Below, piece after piece: positions 26,841 to 34,516 of a DNA stretch of 64,000 nucleotides (positions are counted from its first letter, which is position 1; every line of letters starts with the position of its first letter). The stretch is taken from NCBI RefSeq assembly GCF_009296025.1, contig NZ_CP045178.1, positions 5,890,001-5,954,000 on the forward strand. Reading direction: 5' to 3'. The notes under the pieces were generated by a model that was not told the DNA's origin, did not search any database, and saw nothing but the letters and a program-made list of their open reading frames with translations. The stretch is from Streptomyces tsukubensis. GTDB taxonomy: Bacteria; Actinomycetota; Actinomycetes; Streptomycetales; Streptomycetaceae. Both the position numbers and the translations under genes were made by a program.

Positions 26841-27503
26841 TCAGGCGACGGGCTCGCCGACGACTCCGCCTGTCGCTGTGCGGATCGCATGGGCGTACCG
26901 CTGGGACACCGCCGTCACGTCGTTGAATTCCGCGAGGTCCGCGCCGGCGAGTATGGCTGCTCCTATGTGCTCGTCCAGCACTCTTATGACGCCGGCGGCG
27001 GACGTGGCGTACATCCGCACGTCCAGATCGTCGGAAGGTCGCTGAAGCCGGTCGCCGATGATCACGCACATCTCCCGCTCCGTCTGGTCGCAGGCCATCA
27101 GCCATGCGGTGCGGAGCGCGGGCTCTGTGTCAGCGAGGCGGATCATCTTCATCGCGAGCATCTCGTCGGCGAGGGGCACCGGCGGCTCCTCGTGCCGGAG
27201 CCGGGTCAGCTCCGTGGTCAGGTGCTCTTCGAGCGAGCTCTGCCGGGGCCAGCTGCGCATCACGCTCAACAGGGTGACGACCCCTTGCATGACGATCGGC
27301 TCCGCGCAGCTCTCCTTGGAGCGGAAATGCCGCCAGATGGTGCGCGTGGAGAGGCCCCCCGCCTCGGCGATCTGATCGCCGCTCGTAGCGGCCACGCCCT
27401 GCTCCCAGAACAGGCGCGCCGCCTCCCGGGAGATCTCCAGCCGAAGTCGCAGACGCCGCTGCTCACTCATCCCCCCTCCGTTGCGCTTCTTCGCCGTCGT
27501 CAT
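26841..27503 (-). CDS. TetR-family transcriptional regulator
   Basis: 220 residues. HTH at about residues 25-70 (AARLFWEQGVAATSGDQIAE, LSTRTIWRHFRSKE); the rest is a ligand-binding helical domain with a TetR_C-like WLMACDQTERE segment. Two adjacent dyads lie just upstream and it probably represses itself, perhaps also the downstream S9 peptidase. An earlier out-of-frame ATG at the ribosome site makes the start slightly uncertain. Confidence 0.88.
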   Translation of the reverse strand: MTTAKKRNGGGMSEQRRLRLRLEISREAARLFWEQGVAATSGDQIAEAGGLSTRTIWRHFRSKESCAEPIVMQGVVTLLSVMRSWPRQSSLEEHLTTELTRLRHEEPPVPLADEMLAMKMIRLADTEPALRTAWLMACDQTEREMCVIIGDRLQRPSDDLDVRMYATSAAGVIRVLDEHIGAAILAGADLAEFNDVTAVSQRYAHAIRTATGGVVGEPVA

Positions 27504-27531
27504 GGCGCGTCATCACCTTTCCTCACGTGCT

Positions 27532-27562
27532 GTCGTCTAACGACATCGTGTCACTTAGTGAC
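27532..27562. promoter_or_regulatory. two adjacent operator dyads before tetR
   Basis: GTCGT-CTA-ACGAC (27532-27544) and GTCAC-TTA-GTGAC (27550-27562), the same 5-3-5 geometry. On the minus strand they sit between or over TTGCGC and CACGAT elements spaced 17, a plausible promoter for tetR. The rest of 27504-27813 holds only the terminator below. Confidence 0.55.
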
Positions 27563-27767
27563 GCACTGCGCAAGCGGGTGACGGGGAACAGCGGTCGTTC
27601 CGAGGGGAGCGCGGGGGTGTGGAAACGCTTTGACCAGCGGTTATGCCTCGAAGATTTTTCTGTGGCGGTCACGCCACCAGCGGCCAGGTGCCCGTCCCGC
27701 CGGGGGCCGGGGGCCGGAGAGCTGAGGGGGTGGGACGGCGAGCGCGATGGCTGACCACAGCCCCACG

Positions 27768-27798
27768 GTCGGCCCCTCCCCGTGAAAAGTGGGCCGAC
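27768..27798. terminator. terminator of the sigma-factor operon
   Basis: GTCGGCCC / GGGCCGAC 8-bp stem with a 15-base loop, beginning 15 bp past the sigma-factor stop. Confidence 0.55.
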
Positions 27799-27813
27799 AT
27801 CCTCACTCACCCG

Positions 27814-29070
27814 TCAGCGGCACCCGCGGGCGTTGAGCCGAGCGGCCCGGCGGGTCAGGTGGTCGCGCTCGGCGAGGTTGGGCGCCTGGTGGGCCCCCTC
27901 GGCGTACAGCCGCGCCGCCTTGGCCAGGTCGCCGTCGCGCTCGTGGAGGTACGCCGCCACAGCGGTGTGGCGGGGCAACGAGTCGTCCAGCGCCGAGAGT
28001 GCCGCCAGACCGGCGCGCGGCCCGTCGGCCTCGCCGACGGCCACCGCACGGTTGAGCCGGACGACGGGGCTGTCGGTGAGGCGCGTGAGCTCGTCGTACC
28101 ACTCGACGATCTGCACCCAGTCGGTCTCCTCGGCGGTGGGTGCGTCGGCGTGGAGCGCCGCGATGGCGGCCTGGGCCTGGAACTCGCCCAGTCGGTCACG
28201 GGCGAGGGCCGCTTGCAGTATCCCGACACCCTCGGCGATCGACCGGGTGTCCCACCGGCCGCGGTCCTGTTCGGCAAGGGGCACCAGGCTGCCGTCGGAC
28301 GCGGTCCTGGCGGCCCGCCTGGCATGGTGGAGCAGCATGAGCGCGAGCAGCCCCGCCACCTCGGGGTGGTCGACCTGCGCCGCGAGCTGCCGAGTGAGCC
28401 GGACGGCCTCCGCGGCGAGGTCGATGTCACCGGAGTAGCCCTCGTTGAAGACCAGATAGAGGACGCGCAGCACGGTGGCGACACCACCGGGCCTGTCGAA
28501 CCTTCCCCCAGCTCCGGGCCCCGCCCGGCCGGAGGGGGCCTCCGCGCCGGTATTCGGCTGCCCCAGGCCGGAAGGGGCCTCCACGCCGGCTCCCCGCCTC
28601 ACCCGGGCAGAGGCGCCCTCCACGCCGGCCACGGTGCGCTTGGCCCGGCTGATGCGCTGCGCCATGGTCGCCTCTGGCACCAGGTAGGCCCGGGCGATCT
28701 GGCGGGTGGTCAGCCCGCCGACGGCGCGCAGCGTGAGCGCCACCGCCGACGCGGGTGTCAACGACGGGTGGGCGCACAGGAAGTAGAGCTGGAGCGTGTC
28801 GTCCACCGCGGGCCCGGTCACCGGCTCTTCGGTGAAGTGGTCCTCACGCCTACGGCGGGCGGTGTCCGCCCGCACCACATCGAGGAACTTGCGCCAGGCT
28901 ACGGTGACCAGCCACCCCTTGGGGTCCTGCGGAGGGTCGACCGGCCAGACGCGGACCGCCTCGACCAGGGCGTCCTGCACGGCGTCCTCGGCCGCCGCGA
29001 AGTCGGCTCCGCGGCGGACCAGGATCGTCAGCACACCGGGGATGAGGCCGCGCAACAGTGCCTCGTCCAT
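27814..29070 (-). CDS. ECF42-type RNA polymerase sigma factor
   Basis: 418 residues. Sigma2 region (FAAAEDAVQDALVEAVRVWP; PKGWLVTVAWRKFLDVVRAD), sigma4 HTH (LTTRQIARAYLVPEATMAQR), then a C-terminal helical extension (VLRVLYLVFNEGYSGD onward) typical of ECF42 factors, where it is needed for activity. Residues about 150-193 are an unusual Gly/Ala/Pro-rich insert with repeated GVEAPSG/GAEAPSG units. The ATG is 8 bases past the stop of the YCII gene, the known ECF42 partner arrangement. No anti-sigma gene is present. Confidence 0.9.
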   Translation of the reverse strand: MDEALLRGLIPGVLTILVRRGADFAAAEDAVQDALVEAVRVWPVDPPQDPKGWLVTVAWRKFLDVVRADTARRRREDHFTEEPVTGPAVDDTLQLYFLCAHPSLTPASAVALTLRAVGGLTTRQIARAYLVPEATMAQRISRAKRTVAGVEGASARVRRGAGVEAPSGLGQPNTGAEAPSGRAGPGAGGRFDRPGGVATVLRVLYLVFNEGYSGDIDLAAEAVRLTRQLAAQVDHPEVAGLLALMLLHHARRAARTASDGSLVPLAEQDRGRWDTRSIAEGVGILQAALARDRLGEFQAQAAIAALHADAPTAEETDWVQIVEWYDELTRLTDSPVVRLNRAVAVGEADGPRAGLAALSALDDSLPRHTAVAAYLHERDGDLAKAARLYAEGAHQAPNLAERDHLTRRAARLNARGCR

Positions 29071-29078
29071 GGGTGGGG

Positions 29079-29486
29079 TCACTCCGTGATGGTGGGGTGC
29101 TCGCCCAGGAACGGGCGGAGCTCCAGCCATTCGTGGATCGGTTCGCCGTCCGCGCCGGGGGCGGCGGACAGTTCCCCGGCCAGTTGGAGGGCGCGCTCGT
29201 GGCTGTCGACGTCGATGATCATCCAGCCGGCGATGAGGTCCTTGGTCTCGGCGAACGGTCCGTCGGTGACGGGTGGGCGGCCCTCTCCGTCGTAGCGGAC
29301 CCATGTTCCCTCGGGGGCGAGGGCCTGGCTGTCGACGTACTCGCCGGTCTTCTCCAGTCGGGCGGCGAAGTCGTTCATGTACCCCACGTGGGCCGAGATC
29401 TCGTCCGGGCTCCACTGGTCCATCGGCGTGCAGTTGACCGAGGCGGGGGCGCCTCGGTAGTGCTTCAGCAGCAGGTACTTGGCCAT
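29079..29486 (-). CDS. YCII-related (DGPF) domain protein
   Basis: 135 residues. The YCII/DGPF fold is marked by MAKYLLLKHYRG and the hallmark TDGPFAETKDLIAGW. ECF42 sigma factors are almost always co-encoded with one or more DGPF proteins; here it lies directly upstream and probably shares a transcript with the sigma gene. Biochemical role unknown; some YCII proteins are small enzymes or ligand-binding dimers. Confidence 0.88.
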   Translation of the reverse strand: MAKYLLLKHYRGAPASVNCTPMDQWSPDEISAHVGYMNDFAARLEKTGEYVDSQALAPEGTWVRYDGEGRPPVTDGPFAETKDLIAGWMIIDVDSHERALQLAGELSAAPGADGEPIHEWLELRPFLGEHPTITE

Positions 29487-30016
29487 CGTGGGTCTCCTCG
29501 GTGCTCGCGCGCCCCATTGTGGTCGCGTTCACCCCGGGGACGGAGCGGGACGCGAGTTCTCGACACCACCGCCCGAACTTTTTTGGGCTCCTGTGGATGG
29601 GCCTGGGCGGGCGCCCGCGTGGCTCGCGCTGTGCGGCTCCGGCCCCCGGCTTCGATCAGCGCGGGTGGCGAATGAAGTCGGTCCACGCACCGGCGCAGAA
29701 GGCGAGTGCGGGGCCGGTCGCGGTGGGCGTGGGCTGCCGCTTGTGGTGGCGTCGGCTCAGCACTGGGGCGTCGAGGGGCGCGCGGGTGGACATGGGAGAA
29801 CGGTGTGGGTGGAGCTGGGGGCTCAGGGCATCGCCCCGCCGGTCGTGGCTCGGTCCCGTTCGGAGCCCAGGGTTCAGTCGGCCTCCCGCACGCCCGTGAT
29901 CACCGCCTCGGCTGAGCGGTTCCTGCCACACCGTGCACCCCACAGCGACTTCGGTCCCGTACTCCGACCCCATTCGAGGTCGGAGTACGGGACCGTCGTC
30001 CGGTGGTGTGCCGCGC
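29487..30016. other. gap between sigma operon and Gly-rich gene
   Basis: 530 bp with no gene I can support. Short frames exist on both strands but lack ribosome sites and normal codon bias. The only clear structure is the terminator at 29952-29995. Confidence 0.5.
29952..29995. terminator. long perfect hairpin terminator
   Basis: An 18-bp perfect stem (CGGTCCCGTACTCCGACC and its complement) with an 8-base loop, 22 bp past the stop of the Gly-rich gene. Confidence 0.75.
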
Positions 30017-30646
30017 TCAGCAGGGGAGCGTGGTGCGACCGGCAGCGCCAGTGGCACCCGTGGTGCCGTCGGCGCCGAACGTGGCGGCGGTGCCGTCACC
30101 ACCCGGCTTGCCCGGACAGACCGGGCTGGCGGCGCCGCCGGCCCCACCTGTGCCACCGGTGTGACCGCCTCCCGCGGTGGAAGCGCCGCCGTTACCGCCC
30201 TTGCCGCCGGCGATGCCCGCCCCGGCGTTACCGACGCCTCCTACACCGCCCTTGCCACCCTTGCCGCCCTGTGCGGCGGCGCCACCGGCACCGCCGGCTC
30301 CACCGTTGCCGTTGGCGCCGCCGGCGCCACCCGCACCGCCGATGCCACCGACGCTCGCCGGGCCGCTCCCGTTGCCGCCATTGCCTCCGTTCCCGCCGTT
30401 GCCGTTGGCGCCGGCCGCGCCACCGACGCCGCCCAGGCCGCCGATTCCACCGCCGGTCCCCGAGCCGTTGGCTCCATTGCTGCCGGGGAAGCCCAGGATG
30501 CCGAGGCTGGTGTGGGCCGTCCGGGCACTTCCGGCGGAGGCGTGGGCCGTTGCTGAGGCGAGGACCGGGGGAGAGGCGAGGCCCACTACAGCGATTGCGG
30601 TGATGAGGAGGGTCCGGGGGGCGGCGATGTCGCGCGTGCGGCGCAT
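30017..30646 (-). CDS. secreted glycine-rich repeat protein (PGRS-like)
   Basis: 209 residues. Signal peptide (LLITAIAVVGLASPPVLASA), then about 150 residues of GGxGGxGG/GANGNGG triplet repeats resembling mycobacterial PGRS sequences, ending with two cysteines (PVCPGKPGG, TTLPC). PGRS-type repeats can form Ca-binding or polyproline-II-like rods in other bacteria; here the role is unknown. It diverges from a second low-complexity secreted protein across an AT-rich region. Confidence 0.75.
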   Translation of the reverse strand: MRRTRDIAAPRTLLITAIAVVGLASPPVLASATAHASAGSARTAHTSLGILGFPGSNGANGSGTGGGIGGLGGVGGAAGANGNGGNGGNGGNGSGPASVGGIGGAGGAGGANGNGGAGGAGGAAAQGGKGGKGGVGGVGNAGAGIAGGKGGNGGASTAGGGHTGGTGGAGGAASPVCPGKPGGDGTAATFGADGTTGATGAAGRTTLPC

Positions 30647-31028
30647 GGCGTGTGCCTTTCGTTGTGCAGCCGGAGAAACCTTCCGACTGACAACACCGAC
30701 GTTAGCCAGGTATTACCTGTCATGCGGACTTTGTCATAATTAAATGGCTTTAAATAGTTAAATCAATAGAAAATTGGCTTGTAAGTGTCTACGAGGCGTG
30801 CCCTTGTTCTGGACGGTGACAGGAGCCCTGGACTCGTTCGGCCTGTTTGGGGATGCGGGTGGCGTGGGTGCGTGGTCGGCTCAGGTGGGACACCGTGCCG
30901 TGGCCTGCCGCGTGCCGGGTGGCGCATCTCGCGCCGCTCGACGTGTGGTTGTGGGCCTGTGCGTCGAGGCTCCGGTGCTGGTTCAACCCTGTGTGGGCTA
31001 GTCCCCTTAGGTGTCAGGAGTTCGTTTC
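30647..31028. promoter_or_regulatory. AT-rich divergent promoter island
   Basis: The stretch 30715-30785 is strikingly A/T-rich for this genome. On the minus strand TTGATT and TAATTA are spaced 18; on the plus strand TTGTCA is followed 17-19 bases on by ATAGTTA. Both could drive the flanking secreted-protein genes. The right part (30786-31010) has no convincing gene. Confidence 0.5.
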
Positions 31029-31394
31029 ATGAAGCTTCGTCGTACAGCCGCCCTGTCCCTGGCCGCAGCGATCATGATGGCCGGTGGTGGGCTGGTGGTC
31101 GCTCAGCCGGCCGCCGCCGCTCCGGCTGCCCCCGATCCCGCCGCCTGTGTTGGCCTGCTCAAGGACGCGGCCACCGCGGCCGCGGCCTTCGCGGAGGCCA
31201 ACGTCACAGCTGCGGCCGCCATGGCCGCGGCGCTGGTCATCGCCGCCGACCCGGCCACGGCCCAGGCCACGGCGGCGGAAGCCCTCGCGGCCCAGCAGAC
31301 GGCCAACGACGCGGGCGCCGCCGCCCTCAAGACCGCAGCCGCCGCGGCGGGTTGCCCGCTGCCGGCCGACGCCCCGGCTGTTCCGGCGGTCTGA
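31029..31394 (+). CDS. small secreted Ala-rich protein
   Basis: 121 residues from the ATG of MKLRRTA (CAGGAG upstream). Signal peptide (AALSLAAAIMMAGGGLVV ... AAAAP), then a largely helical Ala-rich mature part with two cysteines (AACVGLLK; AAGCPLPAD) that could form one disulphide. No family recognised. Its composition and secretion echo the divergent Gly-rich gene. Confidence 0.7.
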   Translation: MKLRRTAALSLAAAIMMAGGGLVVAQPAAAAPAAPDPAACVGLLKDAATAAAAFAEANVTAAAAMAAALVIAADPATAQATAAEALAAQQTANDAGAAALKTAAAAAGCPLPADAPAVPAV

Positions 31395-31441
31395 CCACGC
31401 TCTTCCGGCGGTCTGACGTTCCCGAGCGGCCGCGAATGTGT

Positions 31442-31470
31442 CACTGGGAGTGGCGTACCGAATCCCAGTG
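31442..31470. terminator. hairpin after the Ala-rich gene
   Basis: CACTGGGA / TCCCAGTG, 8-bp stem with a 13-base loop, 48 bp past the stop. Confidence 0.45.
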
Positions 31471-31488
31471 GCGAGATGGCCTCCATGA

Positions 31489-31540
31489 CGCGGGACTGCC
31501 GCTTCCCCTGCCTGACGGCGAGGGGGGCGGCAGTCCCGCG
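31489..31540. terminator. second, stronger hairpin
   Basis: CGCGGGACTGCCGC / GCGGCAGTCCCGCG, a perfect 14-bp stem around a 24-base loop that can pair further. The rest of 31395-31785 shows no gene. Confidence 0.5.
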
Positions 31541-31721
31541 CCCGTTCCCTGGGAAGGTCACGCCTGCCGGGCGTCCGTTCACTGGATCTGCCGTCCTGGC
31601 GGCACGGCCCCTCAGCCGACACAGTTCGGGACGGCGGGGAACGTCGACGCGCGGGTCCGCCGCTACGCAGACGGGTTCGCCCCGTACGTCAGGTCCCGCA
31701 CGCAGCGCTGGCCGTACTGGC

Positions 31722-31750
31722 TTGACAGGTTCGGGAACGCGCAGAAAACT
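31722..31750 (+). promoter_or_regulatory. promoter of the TetR-Dabb operon
   Basis: TTGACA (31722-31727), 17-base spacer, AAAACT (31745-31750). The predicted transcription start falls inside the first operator. Confidence 0.5.
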
Positions 31751-31779
31751 AACGTCGTTAGATCTACTAACGCCGTTAG
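31749..31779. promoter_or_regulatory. tandem TetR operators
   Basis: Two 13-bp dyads, CTAACGTCGTTAG and CTAACGCCGTTAG, separated by five bases, overlapping the -10 and transcription start of the tetR gene seven bases downstream. The match between copies and their placement strongly suggest autorepression. Confidence 0.75.
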
Positions 31780-31785
31780 GGGTTT

Positions 31786-32421
31786 GTGGTGGGGAAGCGG
31801 GAAGAGGTACGTCGGCGGACGCTCGCCGAGATCCTGGAGACAGCGGGCCGAATGGCCGAGACCGAGGGCTGGCGGGCGGTGACCATCCGGCGGATCGCCG
31901 CCGAGATCGGCTACAGCGCGCCGGTGATCTACCAGCACTTCCCGAGTAAGGGGGCCCTGCTTCACACGCTGCTGGAACGGGCCAACGGTGAGTTGGCGGA
32001 GCGGATGCGGGCCTCGGTGGCCGATGAACCGGCGGCGCGGGGCCCGCACCTGGCGGCGGCCGCATACCTGGAGTTCGCCCGGTCGAGGCCCGGCCTGTAC
32101 CAACTCATGTCGGGCGCACCCGGCACGGACGTCGACGACTCCACCCGCCGCGCCGCCGCCGCCGACGTGATCGCCTTCACCAGGCAGCTCATCGGCGCGT
32201 GGGCGACCGAGATCGCAGCAGAACCTCCCGGTGTCGAGGACGCCGGCGACCTGCTGTGGGGCACGCTGCACGGCCTCGCGAGCATCGGTTCGATCAAGGA
32301 CATCGGCTTCGACCGTGCCCTGCGCCTGGCAGACCAGGCGGTGACGGCGCTGCTCGGCTACTGGTCAGCCCCGACCGCGAACCCCGAAGTCCGCCCGCGG
32401 ACCGTCAAGGGAGAGAAATGA
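31786..32421 (+). CDS. TetR-family regulator
   Basis: 211 residues, GTG start (two adjacent GTGs; TAGGGGT may serve as ribosome site). HTH at about residues 25-55 (WRAVTIRRIAAEIGYSAPVI, then YQHFPSKGALLHTLL) followed by a TetR_C-type ligand domain (WGTLHGLASIGSIKDIGF). Tandem operators lie directly upstream. The stop overlaps the next ATG (ATGA), so it is coupled to the Dabb gene and likely controls it. Confidence 0.9.
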   Translation: MVGKREEVRRRTLAEILETAGRMAETEGWRAVTIRRIAAEIGYSAPVIYQHFPSKGALLHTLLERANGELAERMRASVADEPAARGPHLAAAAYLEFARSRPGLYQLMSGAPGTDVDDSTRRAAAADVIAFTRQLIGAWATEIAAEPPGVEDAGDLLWGTLHGLASIGSIKDIGFDRALRLADQAVTALLGYWSAPTANPEVRPRTVKGEK

Positions 32422-32882
32422 TCTATCACCACAACCGCTTCACCTTCAAGACGACTGTCACCGCCCAACAGCGCGAGGCGGCCCTCGTCAGTCTGCGCGA
32501 CCAGGGCGAGTCGATCGACGCGGTCGTACGGTACGTCGTCGGCAGGGACGTCGGCGGCGAGTTCGAGTACGGCGCCGTCTTCCTCCTCGACGACCTCGAC
32601 GGGTACTGGGAGTACCTGATGGCGCCCGCACACGCCCACACCGACCGGATCGGCCTGCCGCTGCTGGAGTCCTTCGTCTCCTACGACACCACCGACAGCG
32701 ACGACCCCGACATCGCTCAGAAGATCGCCGACCTGCACGCGCGACGCTATGCAGGCGACCCGGCCCTCACCAAGCTGGTGGCCGAACTCCCCTCCTACAC
32801 CGGTAGCAGCGCGCCGACCTCCACCCACCCCGGCAGCGCGCACTGGCCAGAGGGGGAGGCCGGGCCCCGCCCACGGCCCTGA
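32418..32882 (+). CDS. Dabb (A/B-barrel) domain protein
   Basis: 154 residues. IYHHNRFTFKTTVTAQQREA ... VVRYVVGRDVGGEFEYG matches the dimeric ferredoxin-like Dabb fold found in stress proteins and small enzymes. It overlaps the tetR stop by four bases. The C-terminal 30 residues are Ser/Pro-rich and probably disordered. Likely the sole regulated target of its TetR; ligand or reaction unknown. Confidence 0.8.
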   Translation: MIYHHNRFTFKTTVTAQQREAALVSLRDQGESIDAVVRYVVGRDVGGEFEYGAVFLLDDLDGYWEYLMAPAHAHTDRIGLPLLESFVSYDTTDSDDPDIAQKIADLHARRYAGDPALTKLVAELPSYTGSSAPTSTHPGSAHWPEGEAGPRPRP

Positions 32883-32916
32883 CGGACACACCACGGACAC
32901 AACGCAGGGGACGGTG

Positions 32917-33245
32917 TCACTCCGGCCGGCCCGGAAGCGCCGGACGAGCGACGGCGCCCGGGTGGACGAAGCCGCCGGGGGCGGTGGAATCGGCGGAGAC
33001 GGAGACGGAGACGGAGGCTGAGGCGGAGGCGGAGTCTGTGGCCGGTGAATCCGCTGACGGTGAAGAAATAGTCGTAGGGCGCCAGTTGTGTTCCCGATCC
33101 GGTTGTGGCGCACACCGTGAGGTCGTGCCAGCCGTCCGAGGCCGGGGTCCAGCCGATGTTCGCGGTGTGGCGGTCCTTCGCGGGAACCGTGACCTCCGGG
33201 TCACCGTTGTTGAAGGTGTACGTCGACGCGGACCTGACGCGGAGC
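32917..33245 (-). pseudogene. decayed fragment of a secreted Ig-like/LamG-type surface protein
   Basis: On the minus strand one frame reads a beta-sandwich repeat (STYTFNNGDPEVTVPAKDRH, GWTPASDGWHDLTV, LAPYDYFFTVSG), then the continuation (TDSASASASVSVSVSADSTA) is in another frame, i.e. a frameshift near 33050. There is no start, signal peptide or rest of the protein. It lies between the Dabb gene and tRNA-Arg. Confidence 0.55.
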
Positions 33246-33313
33246 CGATGCGGACCTGCTGTGGACCGCGAGAACGAAGAAATACCTGTTCATGGAGACC
33301 CCACGAGAGCTGG

Positions 33314-33319
33314 TAGGGT
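33314..33319 (+). promoter_or_regulatory. -10 element of tRNA-Arg
   Basis: TAGGGT 31 bases upstream of the mature tRNA, with a poor TTCATG-like -35 about 19 bases further up. Confidence 0.35.
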
Positions 33320-33349
33320 TCTACCCGTCACCGCACACAGCGGCGAAAC

Positions 33350-33421
33350 GCCCCCGTAGCTCAGGGGATAGAGCAACGGCCTCCGGAGCCGTGTGCGCAG
33401 GTTCGAATCCTGCCGGGGGCA
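33350..33421 (+). tRNA. tRNA-Arg (anticodon CCG)
   Basis: Full cloverleaf: acceptor GCCCCCG/CGGGGGC, D arm GCTC...GAGC, anticodon arm ACGGC-CTCCGGA-GCCGT with anticodon CCG, T arm GCAGG-TTCGAAT-CCTGC, discriminator A. CCA is not encoded. It reads CGG, a frequent arginine codon in this genome. Confidence 0.95.
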
Positions 33422-33440
33422 CCTTGTACGAGGTGCCCGG

Positions 33441-33477
33441 AGACCCCGCCATCAGCGCTTCAGCTGAAGCGGGGTCT
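33441..33477 (+). terminator. terminator of tRNA-Arg
   Basis: AGACCCCGC / GCGGGGTCT 9-bp stem, 20 bases after the tRNA. The remainder of the gap to 33738 holds no supportable gene. Confidence 0.7.
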
Positions 33478-33738
33478 TGGCGTATGTACAGGCGGACGCC
33501 TCCGAATGCGGCCGTCCGCCAGTGATCACCTCATGGCGACGTCATGACCCCGGGGAGCGTTCTGCCGGCTCAACGACTGGTTGGCACCCCTTGAGCGTCC
33601 AGCAAACGAGCCACCCCCGGCTTCGAGGCCCGCTGTCGGCTGCTCCCGCGCGACCCGGCAAGAGGGGACTTGTCCCCCGGACGGGCGGAAGTGGGGAAAA
33701 CCGGGACGCGGTGACGGGTGCCGACCTACTCTCGAAGA

Positions 33739-34230
33739 GTGCCAGGCGCGTTCGGCCGTGTCCTTGTCGTCGATGACAACAAGGTGATCCGGCAGCTGAT
33801 CAGGGTCAATCTCGAGCTGGAGGGCTTCGAGGTCGTGACCGCGAAGGATGGTGTCGAGTGCCTCGACATAGTCCACGAGGTCCGTCCCGATGTCATCACC
33901 CTCGATGTCGTCATGCCCCGCCTCGACGGGCTCGGTGCCGCCGCCCGTCTGCGGGCCGATCCCCTTACCCGTGATGTGCCGCTCGCCGTCATCAGTGCGT
34001 GCACGCAGTCCGAGGTCGATTCCGGTGTGGCGGCCGGAGTGGACGTCTTCCTCGCCAAGCCCTTCGAGCCCGAGGAACTTGTGCGGATCGTCCAGCAGTT
34101 GGTCATCCGCAGCCGTTGCCGGAACCACGGTGGGCAGCGGACCGAGGCGGTTGACGACGGCGTTCCCGATGCCTTCGGGGACGGTGGCAAGGGTGCCGGT
34201 GAGGCCGAGCGGGCCGGGAGGCCTCAGTAA
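33739..34230 (+). CDS. single-domain response regulator
   Basis: 163 residues from a GTG at PGAFGRVLVVDDN; an alternative GTG lies seven codons upstream. Receiver-domain residues are all present: acidic pair in VVDDN, phospho-Asp in ITLDVVMPRLDG, Thr/Ser position in AVISA and Lys in LAKPFEP. No output domain follows, only a 45-residue charged tail, so it probably works by protein contact. No partner kinase is adjacent. It sits before nrtL-lysA as, from memory, in other Streptomyces. Confidence 0.85.
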   Translation: MPGAFGRVLVVDDNKVIRQLIRVNLELEGFEVVTAKDGVECLDIVHEVRPDVITLDVVMPRLDGLGAAARLRADPLTRDVPLAVISACTQSEVDSGVAAGVDVFLAKPFEPEELVRIVQQLVIRSRCRNHGGQRTEAVDDGVPDAFGDGGKGAGEAERAGRPQ

Positions 34231-34317
34231 GGGGTCCTTGCAATAGGGGAGTCCGATCAGGCCGCGAGGTGCGGTGCCGGCCCCCGCGGCTCGGGCGCCC
34301 CTATTGCAAGGACCCCT
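34230..34317. repeat. 20-bp perfect inverted repeat flanking 48 bp
   Basis: AGGGGTCCTTGCAATAGGGG at 34230-34249 and its exact complement at 34298-34317; the left arm begins on the last base of the response-regulator stop codon. The interior is GC-rich with its own CCGCG/CGCGG pairing. It may be a very large terminator or a miniature element. A 16-bp direct repeat GTCGGGCCGAGGCCGA follows at 34320 and 34358. The gap to 34516 has nothing else. Confidence 0.75.
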
Positions 34318-34516
34318 AAGTCGGGCCGAGGCCGACACCCTGGACCTTGGTGCATTCGTCGGGCCGAGGCCGATGTCCCGGGGGCGGGCCGGGGCCGACG
34401 GCAGACCGTGTCTGCCGCGCGCCCCCGCCCCGGCGGACCCCCTCCCCGCACGGGAACGTCCGTTCTTCGGGAAACCGGTTCGACCTCGCACCCCCCTCCT
34501 CCCATACGCTTGTCCC

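Noticed and set aside
29656..29793. 45-residue minus-strand ORF (MSTRAPLDAP...)
   Set aside because: No ribosome site and no conserved features.
33350..33740. Integrative element attached at tRNA-Arg
   Set aside because: No integrase and no second copy of the tRNA 3' end was found in the window.
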